A model generated the notes under the pieces. It did not search any database, had not been told where the DNA came from, and was given only the letters and a program-made list of their open reading frames with translations. Source: an uncultured Altererythrobacter sp. (lineage in GTDB: Bacteria; Pseudomonadota; Alphaproteobacteria; Sphingomonadales; Sphingomonadaceae). From it: 64,000 nucleotides of DNA. The translations under genes were made by a program, and so were the position numbers. The stretch spans positions 62,001 through 126,000 of the forward strand of contig CAJXJY010000003.1 in the NCBI GenBank assembly GCA_913055875.1, in the 5' to 3' direction. Below, piece after piece: positions 53,529 through 63,437 of this stretch; position 1 is the stretch's first letter, and every line of letters begins with the position of its first letter.

Positions 53529-54938
53529 CTATGCCTTTTCAGAGGCCGAATGCTGGAGGATCGCCATCCTTGCTTCAGAACTCAACCTCACGTCTCTTCG
53601 CGCGCCAAGAAAATCAAGAAACAGCTGCTCGAAGATGGATCGTGCACGCATGGTTTCGACATATAATAGCTGGAAATCTTGGATTTTTCGCCCATGCACA
53701 ATCTTGTTACGCTCGTTGATCATCCGATCAATCCCATCGAAGAGATCAGGAATCTGCCTCTTTCTTCTGCTAGCGAAGTGCTGCGCCATGCGCTGTATGC
53801 GGGTTTCTAGTGACATAGTGGGGACCGACGAAACAAATCGCTTCGCAAGTGACGATATTTCCTCCTCCCAACCTTCTTCAGCAATCACCTTTTTTAGTTG
53901 CCCTGCTGTTTTTCTCCATCTTCCACTTGAGACGAGTTTTCGTTCAAAGCCATGTCGTTCTTCAAAGGCCACGAGCAGGCATTCAATCCCCTCCACACAA
54001 CGTGTTAGTGCTGCCTCCGAAGTCAGATTTTCGAAGGAGCTAGCATAACCAAAGGCGGCCGCATGCAGCTGCTCTTTCCAATCCGTCAGCCCATGACAAG
54101 TCACGGATAGCGATTGGAGAAATTTGTCACATTCTCCAAGTACCTGACTTCTCTCACGTCTGGCTCGCGTTCTTCTTGGCTCGAGCGCTTCACTATGCCA
54201 AATGTTGCACAGACTATTTTTTGATGTTCGACGCTCATGTAATGTGCAAGTCAACTGCCTGTGCCAGAATGTGATACCTATCCTCAGAGAGAACCATAAC
54301 TCGGATGCCGCTTCAAAGAACTGATCCGGATCTTCCCATGTTTTGACAGGGGGTATTTCGACTCCTGGAATTTGGATAAATTCATGTTCAACCGAGCGAC
54401 GAAGGTCGCTTTGTATTTCACCTACTTGAAGCAATCTGAAACGCAGCCCGGCATCGCGAACCTTGCGCCACGGCCCTCGCTGCGTAAGGTTGGATCGTTT
54501 ACTCCACGCCCGCGAATACACGTGCCAATCAGATGGCCTCTGCAGGAACCCATACGTAACCCCTAGAGGAAAATCGAATTCCCTATTTTCGACTTGCTCG
54601 TTGAGCTCGATCAGCTCCATTGCAGCGATTTTCTGAATACTGTCGTGGCTGATGTTGACGCCGCTCGCACGTCCAACCGTACGCATGATCGCACTACCAA
54701 ACTCGTCATTGGTGTAGGCTTCAAGTCCTGGAACATTTCGACTTAACAATCGCCATTGGACTAAGCCTTTTCCGGACAACCTCATTGCGCTCAGCATGGC
54801 CTTTTCGTCGCCCAACAGCGACATTCGGTTCCAATGGAGGTAATTCGGGTCGCGTTCCATCAGAGCAGAACAGGTAAGGCTATGACCGCCTTCCGTTCGA
54901 ACTGTCACCGTGACCGATCGCTCATGGTCTCTCTTCAT
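53529..54938 (-). CDS. HEPN-type protein (ApeA-like), probable defence gene
   Basis: A 469-residue protein markedly less GC-rich than its neighbours, with mixed codon use that suggests recent transfer. The C-terminal ~150 residues look like an ApeA-like HEPN domain: CVEGIECLLVAFEERHGFER, then INERNKIVHGRKI with the HEPN catalytic pattern RNxxxH at about 409-414. HEPN proteins are often RNases in phage defence and toxin systems. The N-terminal ~300 residues match no family I know. ATG 54938 is chosen because AGGAAT is upstream. It lies alone between folP and ccrM, with a palindromic repeat at its 3' side. Confidence 0.7.
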   Translation of the reverse strand: MKRDHERSVTVTVRTEGGHSLTCSALMERDPNYLHWNRMSLLGDEKAMLSAMRLSGKGLVQWRLLSRNVPGLEAYTNDEFGSAIMRTVGRASGVNISHDSIQKIAAMELIELNEQVENREFDFPLGVTYGFLQRPSDWHVYSRAWSKRSNLTQRGPWRKVRDAGLRFRLLQVGEIQSDLRRSVEHEFIQIPGVEIPPVKTWEDPDQFFEAASELWFSLRIGITFWHRQLTCTLHERRTSKNSLCNIWHSEALEPRRTRARRERSQVLGECDKFLQSLSVTCHGLTDWKEQLHAAAFGYASSFENLTSEAALTRCVEGIECLLVAFEERHGFERKLVSSGRWRKTAGQLKKVIAEEGWEEEISSLAKRFVSSVPTMSLETRIQRMAQHFASRRKRQIPDLFDGIDRMINERNKIVHGRKIQDFQLLYVETMRARSIFEQLFLDFLGARRDVRLSSEARMAILQHSASEKA

Positions 54939-55021
54939 ATTCCTGCCGCTCCACAATTTCCGCTGGGATAGCCAGCGCAAGGGACAGGCTCAATCAAGTC
55001 CAATACGTTTTCGAAGCGAAC

Positions 55022-56191
<1,170 letters not shown>

Positions 56192-56200
56192 TTATCCACA
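56192..56200 (+). promoter_or_regulatory. Perfect DnaA box upstream of ccrM
   Basis: TTATCCACA, 22 bp from the ccrM ATG. DnaA as a direct regulator of ccrM is not established to my knowledge; this would be a candidate site in the leader. Confidence 0.5.
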
Positions 56201-56204
56201 GGGT

Positions 56205-56358
56205 GAGTCCAACCGGACTCCGCGTCAAGTCCTGAATCGTCGCACATCATGGTTAAACTCGCGTCAACCGTGACGGAACATAAAGAGTCCGGCACAAGAT
56301 GTTGAGTCTGCGCCGATTTGCCGGACTCGACATGATGGGGGTGTTGCGCGGAGGACTC
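56205..56358. promoter_or_regulatory. Cluster of seven GANTC methylation sites
   Basis: GAGTC, GACTC or GAATC occur at 56205, 56216, 56234, 56285, 56304, 56324 and 56354. By simple base odds fewer than one is expected in 154 bp. The ccrM gene, whose product methylates these sites, starts at 56170 and reads away from them. In Caulobacter, methylation of GANTC sites in the ccrM leader helps control its transcription. Confidence 0.75.
56253..56267 (-). promoter_or_regulatory. Near-consensus CtrA box in the ccrM promoter
   Basis: TTAA-ACTCGCG-TCAA, one mismatch from TTAA-N7-TTAA, 83 bp upstream of the ccrM start, among the GANTC sites. CtrA activates ccrM in Caulobacter. Confidence 0.5.
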
Positions 56359-56369
56359 GGTGCGGAGAG

Positions 56370-56528
56370 ATCCTCCCCGCTTTCGCCGAATGGCGAAAAT
56401 GGGGGGGGGGGACCGCCGCCGAAGGCGGTGGTGGAGGGGCGATGTCGCGCCATAGCCTCTCCGTCAGCCGCCTGAAGGCGTCTGCCACCTCCCCATTTGT
56501 CCCGTTCCGGAAAAACGGGGAGGACTTG
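56370..56528. repeat. Gene-less inverted pair of DUF559-type repeats
   Basis: Left copy: ATCCTCCCC then a TTTCGCC-GAAT-GGCGAAA hairpin and TGGGG, ending GGTGGTGGAGGGGC. Right copy: the complement, CTCTCCGTCAGCC ... CTGCCACCTCCCC, ending GGGGAGGACTT at 56528. The ATCC ends face outward, as around DUF559, but only ~20 bp separate the copies. It includes an 11-G run (56401-56411). Its right edge abuts the rnhB stop. With the promoter sites it accounts for the 361-bp ccrM-rnhB gap. Confidence 0.75.
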
Positions 56529-56531
56529 AAG

Positions 56532-57155
56532 CTACAGCAAAGCCAGCTGCGCCACCGGGCCGAAGCTCTGCCGGTGCAGCGGCGTCGCACCGTGTTCGCG
56601 CAAGGCTGCAAGGTGGTCCCTCGTCGGATAGCCCTTGTTGCATTCCCAGCCATAGTGCGGGTGGCGCTCGGCCGCCTCGCACATGATCCGGTCGCGCCAC
56701 TCCTTGGCGACGATGCTCGCCGCCGAGATCGCCGGTTCGAGCGCGTCGCCGCCGACGATCGCGCGCGCCGGCCAGCGCCAGCCCTCGGTGCGGCCCGCGG
56801 GGGTCATGTTGCCGTCGATCAGCACCCCCTCCGGCTCGCAGCCCAGCCTCGCGCACAGCCGCCCGACCGCGAGCGTCATCGCCCGCATCGTCGCGCCGAA
56901 GATGTTGAGCCGGTCGATCTCGCCCGGTTCGACCAACCCGACCGCCCAGGCGCAGCAGGCGCGAATACGTTCGTCGAGTTCCGCCCGGCGCTTGGCCGAC
57001 AGCTTCTTGGAATCGTCCAGCCCTTCGGGGCAGGGCTTGCACAGCACCACGGCGGCGGCGACAACCGGCCCCGCCAGCGGGCCGCGGCCCGCCTCGTCGA
57101 CGCCGATCACCAGCGGCGCGGCACCCAAACCGTTCTCGGGAGTTGCACAGACCAT
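56532..57155 (-). CDS. rnhB: Ribonuclease HII
   Basis: RNase HII removes ribonucleotides from RNA-DNA hybrids. The 207 residues show [20 protein letters not shown] (Asp-Glu pair), [25 protein letters not shown] and the terminal HRQSF block. The start at 57155 overlaps the start codon of the divergent gene (CCATGG). The stop is directly beside a palindromic repeat. rnhB next to ccrM is a common alphaproteobacterial order. Confidence 0.95.
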   Translation of the reverse strand: MVCATPENGLGAAPLVIGVDEAGRGPLAGPVVAAAVVLCKPCPEGLDDSKKLSAKRRAELDERIRACCAWAVGLVEPGEIDRLNIFGATMRAMTLAVGRLCARLGCEPEGVLIDGNMTPAGRTEGWRWPARAIVGGDALEPAISAASIVAKEWRDRIMCEAAERHPHYGWECNKGYPTRDHLAALREHGATPLHRQSFGPVAQLALL

Positions 57156-58317
57156 GGACACCAAAATCACCCTCGCCGCCCTTATTGCCCCTGCCGCCCT
57201 CGCGCTCGCAAGCTGCAATTCCGAAACAACCGGGGATGGCGGCGCCGAGGCCGTCTCGACCCCCGCCCCGAGTACGACCGAAACGGTCGGCCCGTTCGCA
57301 GTCTCCGAACACGGCAGCTTCGACGAGCCGTGGGCCGCCGCGTTCGAGCCGGGGACGGGCAACCTGTTCATCACCGAGAAGGCCGGGACGGTGAAATTCT
57401 ACCAGACCGCCAATGGCCGGCTCGGCTTCGTCTCGGGCGTTCCGGAGGTCGACTATGGCGGCCAGGGCGGGCTCGGCGACATCGCCTTCGCGCCCGACTA
57501 CGCCGGCAGCAAGGCGATCTACCTGACCTGGGCCGAGGCGGGCGACGGCAATACGCGCGGCGCGGCGCTCGGGCGCGGCACGCTCGTGTGCGAGGACCAC
57601 GACAGCTGCGACATCCGCGACCTGCGGGTGATCTGGCGGCAGGACAAGACCACCGGGCGCGGGCACTATTCGCACCGCATCGCCTTCTCGCCCGACGGAC
57701 AATATCTCTACCTCGCCAGCGGCGAGCGGCAGAAGATGCAGCCGGCGCAGGACCTGTCGAACAATCTCGGCACCATCGTGCGGCTCAACCTCGACGGCAC
57801 GCCGGCATCGGGCAACCCGCTGTCCGCGAACCCGCAGGTCTGGTCCTACGGGCACCGCAACATCCTCGGGCTCGAATTCGACGCGCAGGGGCAGCTGTGG
57901 GACGTCGAACACGGCCCGCGCGGCGGCGACGAGCTCAACCTGGTCAAGTCCGGCGCCAATTACGGCTGGCCGGTGGTTTCGAACGGGATCCATTACGACG
58001 GCGGCGCGATCCCCGACCATTCGACCCGGCCCGAATTCGCCGCCCCGGCGGAAAGCTGGGTGCCGGTGATCGCACCGGGCGACATGACCTTCTATCGCGG
58101 CGCGATGTTCGCCGACTGGCGCGGCGACGCGATCATCGCGGCGATGAAGCCGGCCGGGCTGGTGCGCGTGTCGATCTCGGGCGAGGCCGCGAGCGAGGCG
58201 CAGCGCATTCCCTTCGACAACCGTATCCGCGCAGTGGTCGAAGCCTCCGACGGCGCGCTGTGGGTGCTCGAGGACGGCGATGACGGGCGGCTGCTGCGGC
58301 TTACCCCCGCCAACTGA
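57154..58317 (+). CDS. PQQ-dependent sugar dehydrogenase-like lipoprotein
   Basis: A 387-residue lipoprotein (lipobox LALASC, Cys21) with the beta-propeller of soluble glucose/sorbosone dehydrogenase-type proteins. Blocks include [52 protein letters not shown] (His of the active site), [15 protein letters not shown] and [16 protein letters not shown]. It probably oxidises a sugar in the periplasm using PQQ. Its ATG overlaps the divergent rnhB start by two bases. Confidence 0.88.
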   Translation: MDTKITLAALIAPAALALASCNSETTGDGGAEAVSTPAPSTTETVGPFAVSEHGSFDEPWAAAFEPGTGNLFITEKAGTVKFYQTANGRLGFVSGVPEVDYGGQGGLGDIAFAPDYAGSKAIYLTWAEAGDGNTRGAALGRGTLVCEDHDSCDIRDLRVIWRQDKTTGRGHYSHRIAFSPDGQYLYLASGERQKMQPAQDLSNNLGTIVRLNLDGTPASGNPLSANPQVWSYGHRNILGLEFDAQGQLWDVEHGPRGGDELNLVKSGANYGWPVVSNGIHYDGGAIPDHSTRPEFAAPAESWVPVIAPGDMTFYRGAMFADWRGDAIIAAMKPAGLVRVSISGEAASEAQRIPFDNRIRAVVEASDGALWVLEDGDDGRLLRLTPAN

Positions 58318-58362
58318 AATTTCGTCGACAGTCTCCGGCACTGCGCCTAAGCGGCGCGTCCC

Positions 58363-58905
58363 ATGGCGGTGCTGATCCCCCTTGCCGACGTCGATCCCGC
58401 GCTGGTCGAGCAATTGCTCGACCGGGCGTTCGGGTCCGACCGGCACGCGCGCACCGCCTATCGCATCCGCGAGGGGGTGGAGTGGCTCCCCGCGGCGAGC
58501 TTCGCCGCGCTCGACGAGGACGACCTGCTGGTCGGCACGATCCAGCTGTGGCCGGTGGCGCTGACCGATGGGAGCGGACGCCCGCATCCGCTGCTGATGG
58601 TCGGCCCGGTCGCGGTGGTGCCCGAGCGGCAGGGCGAGGGCTTCGGCAACATGCTGATGCTCGCGAGCCTGCGCGCGGTCGAGCAGGCGGGCGCCTTGCC
58701 GCAGGTGATGATCGGCGACGAACCCTATTACGGCCGCTGGGGCTTTACCGCCGAGCACACCGCCGGCTGGGACTGCCCCGGCCCGTTCGAGCGCGAACGG
58801 CTGCTGGTGCGGTGCGACAATCCGGCGGTGCTGCCGCGCGAGGGGATGCTGGGGCCGTGGGTGATAGGAGGCCGGTCCCCTTCCCCCTCGACGGGGGAAG
58901 GATAG
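58363..58905 (+). CDS. GNAT-family N-acetyltransferase with repeat-encoded C-terminus
   Basis: A 180-residue acetyltransferase of the GNAT fold; the acetyl-CoA loop is PVAVVPERQGEGFGNMLMLA. The substrate is unknown. The last ~11 residues (GRSPSPSTGEG) and the TAG stop are read from a palindromic repeat that begins about 58877, so the native end has probably been replaced. Later homologues without the repeat should end near LGPWVIGG. Confidence 0.85.
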   Translation: MAVLIPLADVDPALVEQLLDRAFGSDRHARTAYRIREGVEWLPAASFAALDEDDLLVGTIQLWPVALTDGSGRPHPLLMVGPVAVVPERQGEGFGNMLMLASLRAVEQAGALPQVMIGDEPYYGRWGFTAEHTAGWDCPGPFERERLLVRCDNPAVLPREGMLGPWVIGGRSPSPSTGEG

Positions 58906-59069
58906 CGTAGCTTGGCGCGTCTGCGCCTAGCGGAGCTTGGATGGGGGTGAGAGCGCCGCGCCCATTACAATCCACCCCATCGACGTTCCGCCAATCACCC
59001 TCACCCAAGCTGCGGTAGCTCGCAAGCGAGCAACCTCCGCTATCCCTCCCCCGTCGAGGGGGAGGGACA
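58875..59069. repeat. Inverted pair of palindromic repeats
   Basis: Same arrangement as 13645-13838: left CCCCTTCCCC-CTCGACG-GGGGAAGG with GATAGCGTAGCTTGG, right CCAAGCTGCGG ... CCGCTATCC and CCTCCCCC-GTCGA-GGGGGAGG. The left copy provides the stop codon of the GNAT gene. Confidence 0.85.
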
Positions 59070-59121
59070 CGCGAGGAAAGGATTGAGTCGCTTCACCCCA
59101 TCTGCCAACGCTAGCCCCGAA

Positions 59122-59667
59122 ATGCCCTACGAACCGCCCCCCGAACTGGCCGAACTCACCCTCGCCGAAATCGCCGAGCAGGTCGCGGCGCGCAAGCTGC
59201 CGCCGGTCGAAGGCTGGGCGCCGCAGAAGACCGGCGACAGCGGCATGCGGATCGCCGCCGACGGGAGCTGGTTCCACGACGGGACGCCGATCGCGCGCCC
59301 GGCGATGGTGCGCGCCTTTTCGGGTCTGCTCAAGCGCGACGACAGCGGACAGCACTGGCTCGTCTCGCCGTTCGAGAAGCTGGCGATCGCAGTGGAGGAC
59401 GCGGCTTTCGTCGCGGTCGACGCGGCGCGGCGCGAAGACGGGATCGCCTTCCGCCTCAACACCGACGAACTGATCGTCGCCGGGCCCGACAATCGCCTGC
59501 GCGCCGAGGGCGATGCGGAAACGCCTGCGCTCTATCTCCACGTCCGGCGCGGCTGCGAAGCGCGGCTCAACCGCTCGACCTACCAGCAACTCGCCGACAT
59601 CGCGCTCGCCGAGGGAGATGACTGGACCGTCGAGAGCATGGGCGAGCGTTTCAGCCTGCAGCCATGA
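59122..59667 (+). CDS. DUF1285 family protein
   Basis: A 181-residue protein of the DUF1285 family (function unknown to me). Key stretches are LTLAEIAEQVAARKLPPVEG, MRIAADGSWFHDGTPIARPA and HWLVSPFEKLAIAVEDAAFV. ATG 59122 is chosen; TTG 59083 with GAGGAAAGG just before it would add 13 residues. The stop overlaps the NUDIX gene start, and the pair with a CoA pyrophosphatase and then cca is usual in sphingomonads. Confidence 0.9.
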   Translation: MPYEPPPELAELTLAEIAEQVAARKLPPVEGWAPQKTGDSGMRIAADGSWFHDGTPIARPAMVRAFSGLLKRDDSGQHWLVSPFEKLAIAVEDAAFVAVDAARREDGIAFRLNTDELIVAGPDNRLRAEGDAETPALYLHVRRGCEARLNRSTYQQLADIALAEGDDWTVESMGERFSLQP

Positions 59668-60296
59668 GCGAGCTGCCCGCCAGCGATCTGTTCGCGCGCC
59701 TGTCGGACCTGTTCGAGCGCGGCCACCGCGCGGATATTCCCGACCTGATGACCGATGCCCGCTTCGCCGATGCCGACCGCACCGCCGACGCGGCAGTGCT
59801 GATCGCGGTCGTCGAACGGGACGAACCGGGCGTCATCCTGACCCAGCGCCCGCGCGACATGCGCGATCATCCGGGCCAGGTGGCGTTTCCCGGCGGCAAG
59901 ATCGATCCGGGCGAGGACGCGGTCGGGGCGGCGCTGCGCGAGGCGGACGAGGAATTGGCGCTGCGGCCGGCGCAGGTGCGGGTGATCGGCGCAACCGACC
60001 GCTACCAGACCGGTACCGGCTTCGACGTCACACCGGTGCTCGGGGTGATTCCATCGGGTCTCGACCTGACCCCCAACCCGGCCGAGGTCGAGGCGTGGTT
60101 CGAGGTCCCGCTGCGCACGCTGCTCGAACGCGAGCACTGGAGCGAGAACGAGGTGTTCTGGAAAGGCGCGATGCGGCGCTATCTCGAAATGCATTACGAG
60201 GGCTTTCGCATCTGGGGCGTCACCGCGGCGATCATCGCCAACCTTTCGCGGCGGCTGGAGATTACGGAGCTGTTCCAGGAAACCCGTTCGGGTTGA
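59664..60296 (+). CDS. NUDIX CoA pyrophosphatase
   Basis: A 210-residue NUDIX hydrolase. The Nudix box reads GGKIDPGEDAVGAALREADEE, close to GX5EX7REUXEEXGU, with the preceding CoAse-type stretch LTQRPRDMRDHPGQVAFPGG. It cleaves CoA or its oxidised forms. The ATG overlaps the DUF1285 stop (ATGA). The last codons (ETRSG) lie beside a CCCGTTCGGG repeat start. Confidence 0.9.
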   Translation: MSELPASDLFARLSDLFERGHRADIPDLMTDARFADADRTADAAVLIAVVERDEPGVILTQRPRDMRDHPGQVAFPGGKIDPGEDAVGAALREADEELALRPAQVRVIGATDRYQTGTGFDVTPVLGVIPSGLDLTPNPAEVEAWFEVPLRTLLEREHWSENEVFWKGAMRRYLEMHYEGFRIWGVTAAIIANLSRRLEITELFQETRSG

Positions 60297-60327
60297 GCAA
60301 TGTGCTTCACAATGCGCCAGGCCCTTT

Positions 60328-60420
60328 CCCGTTCGGGCTGAGCTTGTCGAAGCCCTGCTTTTTCTTCTAGCGGCGGTCGAGAAGAAAGGGCAGCCCTTCG
60401 ACAGGCTCAGGGCGAACGGG
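60328..60420. repeat. Palindromic repeat (GTTCGGGCTGAGCTTGTCGAAG type)
   Basis: Arms CCCGTTCGGGCTGAGCTTG and CAGGCTCAGGGCGAACGGG with CTTTTTCTTCTAG inside. Another copy of this type lies at 63590-63699. It lies between the NUDIX gene and cca. Confidence 0.85.
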
Positions 60421-60453
60421 TTGAGCGGGGCCTAAGGGCGAACGGAGTTGGGT

Positions 60454-61632
60454 GTGGTGAACGTATTGCCTCAGGCCGGGTGGACGCAGCGCGAAGACCT
60501 CGCCGCGCTGGTCGCCGCGCTCGGCGCGGACAACGTCCGCTGGGTCGGCGGCGCGGTGCGCGACACGCTGCTCGGCCATCCCGTTCACGACATCGATGCG
60601 GCGACCCCGCTGCTGCCCGAGGACGTCGTCAACCGGCTCGACGCCGCGGGTGTCCGCACGATCCCGACCGGCATCGATCACGGCACGGTGACCGCGATCC
60701 TCGATGGCGGCAACGTCGAGATCACCACGCTGCGCCGCGACGTCTCGACCGACGGCCGCCGCGCCACCGTTGCCTTTGCCGAGGAATGGCGCGACGACGC
60801 CGCGCGGCGCGACTTCACCATCAACGCACTCTACGCGCACCCCGCAACGCTCGAGATCGCCGACTGGTTCGGCGGGCTCGACGACCTCGCCGCGCGCCGC
60901 GTCCGCTTCATCGGCGACGCGCGCGAGCGGATCCGCGAGGATCACCTGCGCATCCTGCGCTATTTCCGCTTCCAGGCGCGCTTCGGCGCAGAACTCGACA
61001 GCGAGGCCGAAGAGGCCTGCGCCGAACTGGCGGGTGCGCTCAAGGGCCTGTCGCGCGAGCGGGTGGCGATGGAATTGCTCAACCTGCTCGCCCTGCCCGA
61101 TCCCGCCGCGACGGTGGCGCGGATGCGCGCGCTCGGCGTGCTGCCGGTGGTGCTGCCGGAAACCGGCCGGCACGAAATCGCAGCGCTCGAAGCGCTCGTC
61201 GGCAGCGAACGCGCCGCGGGCATCGCGGCAGATGCCCTGCGGCGGCTCGCCGCGCTGCTCCCGGCGCTTCCACCGGTCGCGGAAGCGGTCGCCGCACGCC
61301 TGCGCCTGTCGAAGGCGCAGCGCGCGAGGCTGGTCTGCTCTGCCGCGCGGAACGAGACGGACCGGAGCGACCAGCGCGCGCTCGCCTACAGCGAAGGGAT
61401 TCCCTGCGCGCGCGACCGGGTGCTGCTCACCGGCGGCGATCCCGCTCCGATCGTGGACTGGACGCCGCCCGAACTGCCGCTCAAGGGCGGCGAAATCGTC
61501 GCCCGCGGAGTGCAGGCCGGTCCCGAAGTGGCGCGCATCCTGCAGCGCGTGGAGGCGCGCTGGGTCGGGGAAGGATTCCCCGATCGCGCCCGTGTCGAGG
61601 CCTTGCTGGAGGAGGAAATCGGGCTGGAATGA
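60454..61632 (+). CDS. cca: CCA tRNA nucleotidyltransferase / poly(A) polymerase-like
   Basis: Adds or repairs the CCA end of tRNA. The class II motifs are visible: WVGGAVRDTLLG and HDIDAATPL (metal acids), RRDFTINALYAHP, FIGDARERIREDHLRILRYF and a helical tail ending EEEIGLE. GTG 60454 has GGAG 6 nt before it; TTG 60448 is too close. Length is 392 residues. It follows DUF1285 and the CoA pyrophosphatase in the same direction. Confidence 0.92.
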   Translation: MVNVLPQAGWTQREDLAALVAALGADNVRWVGGAVRDTLLGHPVHDIDAATPLLPEDVVNRLDAAGVRTIPTGIDHGTVTAILDGGNVEITTLRRDVSTDGRRATVAFAEEWRDDAARRDFTINALYAHPATLEIADWFGGLDDLAARRVRFIGDARERIREDHLRILRYFRFQARFGAELDSEAEEACAELAGALKGLSRERVAMELLNLLALPDPAATVARMRALGVLPVVLPETGRHEIAALEALVGSERAAGIAADALRRLAALLPALPPVAEAVAARLRLSKAQRARLVCSAARNETDRSDQRALAYSEGIPCARDRVLLTGGDPAPIVDWTPPELPLKGGEIVARGVQAGPEVARILQRVEARWVGEGFPDRARVEALLEEEIGLE

Positions 61633-61839
61633 GCCCGCTTCATGTCAGTGCAAGGTAGCGTCTGCTAGAACCTCACTGTTGCCATTGCGGATTTCTCTTG
61701 CAATGCAGCATCAGCTCAGAATGTTGAGCCACGCGGGTTGCAGCACTGCGCGCTCGCCATCCAGTTTGGCTGAATTCGATGCGGTCCACCGGTCCGCTCG
61801 GGGGAAGCATTGAGTTCGAAACGACTACGGAGAACACAT

Positions 61840-62391
61840 ATGAAGATCGCCAAGTTCGCTGCCGCCGCGATTGCCGCCGCCAGCCTCGCCACCGCCGCCT
61901 ATGCAGCCGAAGTCAGCGTCGGCGCGACCGTCTACGGCCCCGAGGGCAACCCGGTCGGAACCGTCGAAAGCGTCGCCGACGGCATCGTCACGGTCGATAC
62001 CGGCAAGCACAAGGCGCCGCTGCCCGCCAGCGCATTCGGCGAGGGCGAAACCGGCCCGACGATCACCGTCACCAAGGCGCAGCTGAACACCATGCTCGAC
62101 GAGCAGGTCGCCGCCGCCAATGCCAGGCGCGACGCCGCGCTGGTCGCGATGGCCGCAGTCGCCTCAGCCGACGGGCAGAACGCGGGCACGATCGACACGA
62201 TCGAAGGCGACGATATCATTCTCGCGCGTCCGGGCGGCAAGGTGTCGCTGCTGCGCGAACATTTCGCCGTCGACGCCAACGGCCAGCTGATGGTGCTCTA
62301 CACCGTGCAGCAGCTCGACGCGACGATCGCCGCCGCCGCCAATGCCGGCGCCGCCGCCGATTCAGGGGCCGAGGGCGAGACCGCCGAGTAA
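61840..62391 (+). CDS. Secreted protein of unknown function
   Basis: A 183-residue protein with signal peptide (FAAAAIAAASLATAAYAAE), a PRC-barrel-like strand (VGATVYGPEGNPVGTVESV), an Ala-rich helical middle (DEQVAAANARRDAALVAMAA) and a second similar strand (AGTIDTIEGDDIILARPGG). The last ~20 residues are low-complexity Ala/Gly/Glu. CGGAG precedes ATG 61840. It is likely periplasmic. I recognise no named family. Confidence 0.7.
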   Translation: MKIAKFAAAAIAAASLATAAYAAEVSVGATVYGPEGNPVGTVESVADGIVTVDTGKHKAPLPASAFGEGETGPTITVTKAQLNTMLDEQVAAANARRDAALVAMAAVASADGQNAGTIDTIEGDDIILARPGGKVSLLREHFAVDANGQLMVLYTVQQLDATIAAAANAGAAADSGAEGETAE

Positions 62392-62553
62392 TCTTTCCCG
62401 CAATCCCCAACTCGAAGCCGAGTCTTCGGGTTGCAGGGAGGGGGTCGGGACGGTTCGCCGTTTCCGGCCCCTTTCTCGTATGCGCGCGGTTCGCACCCGC
62501 GCCGTCCGGATTTTGCTTGACCCGCGCGCGGCGGGCGCGAAACCGTGCGCGCG

Positions 62554-63411
62554 ATGTTCGACGCGCAAGCCCATGAAAAGCTGCGGCAGGACGGCTTCTG
62601 CCGCCTTCCCGGCCTGATCCCGCCCGACGTGCTCGAACGCTTGCGGCGCTTCTTCGACCCGCTGCTCGAACCCGACTGGGTGCCGCGCAAGGCGCTCGCC
62701 GCCTCGCCCGAGGGCAAGGTCGTCACCAATGTCGGCGAACTGTTCAACTGGGGCGATCCCGCCGCGCTCGAACTGCTCGCGCTGCGCGAGGTGATGGATG
62801 TGGCGACGGCGGTCTGCGGCGACGATGTGTTCGTGGTGCAGGAATTCGCGGTCATCAAGAACCGCGGCGACGACACGCCGGTCTTGTGGCACCAGGACAT
62901 GGTCCACGGCCGCAGCGCGCCGTGCTTCGCGATGGGGATCTATCTCGACGACGCCGACCCGGGCGAAGGCGCGCTGCGCTTCGTGCCCGGCAGCCATCTG
63001 ATGGACGAGCCGATCTGCGAATTGGCTCTGAAGCCCGCGGTCGAGGTGCCGGCGAAGGCGGGCGACGTCATCGTGCACGACATGATGGCCGCGCATTCCT
63101 CCGAGCCCATGACCGGCAATGCGCTGCGCCGCGTGATCTACCTCGAATTCCTGTCGGTCGCGCTGGCCCTGGGCGAGGATATCTACCCGCGCGAGGTGGT
63201 CGACAACCGGCGCCGCCTGCTGTTCGCGGCGCGCCGCTACCGGCGCGAGAATTTCCCCGGCGGGAGCTGCTTCAAGCCGCGCCAGAAGGATCCCAGCCCG
63301 CGCGACCGGCGGCGTCCGCTCGGCGAAGTGCTGGCGGACATCTACGCGCTCCCCACACGCCCGCGCCCGGCGACCTATTGTTTCGACAGGATACCGGCGA
63401 ATTTGGGGTGA
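62554..63411 (+). CDS. Phytanoyl-CoA dioxygenase-like protein
   Basis: A 285-residue Fe(II)/2-oxoglutarate oxygenase of the PhyH family. The metal triad is in LWHQDMVHG (HxD) and in MMAAHSSEP (distal His), with LRRVIYLEFL carrying the 2-oxoglutarate-binding Arg. The fatty-acid, antibiotic or other substrate cannot be told. ATG 62554 is chosen over GTG 62545. The C-terminus is basic and ends near a repeat cluster. Confidence 0.85.
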   Translation: MFDAQAHEKLRQDGFCRLPGLIPPDVLERLRRFFDPLLEPDWVPRKALAASPEGKVVTNVGELFNWGDPAALELLALREVMDVATAVCGDDVFVVQEFAVIKNRGDDTPVLWHQDMVHGRSAPCFAMGIYLDDADPGEGALRFVPGSHLMDEPICELALKPAVEVPAKAGDVIVHDMMAAHSSEPMTGNALRRVIYLEFLSVALALGEDIYPREVVDNRRRLLFAARRYRRENFPGGSCFKPRQKDPSPRDRRRPLGEVLADIYALPTRPRPATYCFDRIPANLG

Positions 63412-63437
63412 AATCCCCGTGGCAATGACTCTCCATT

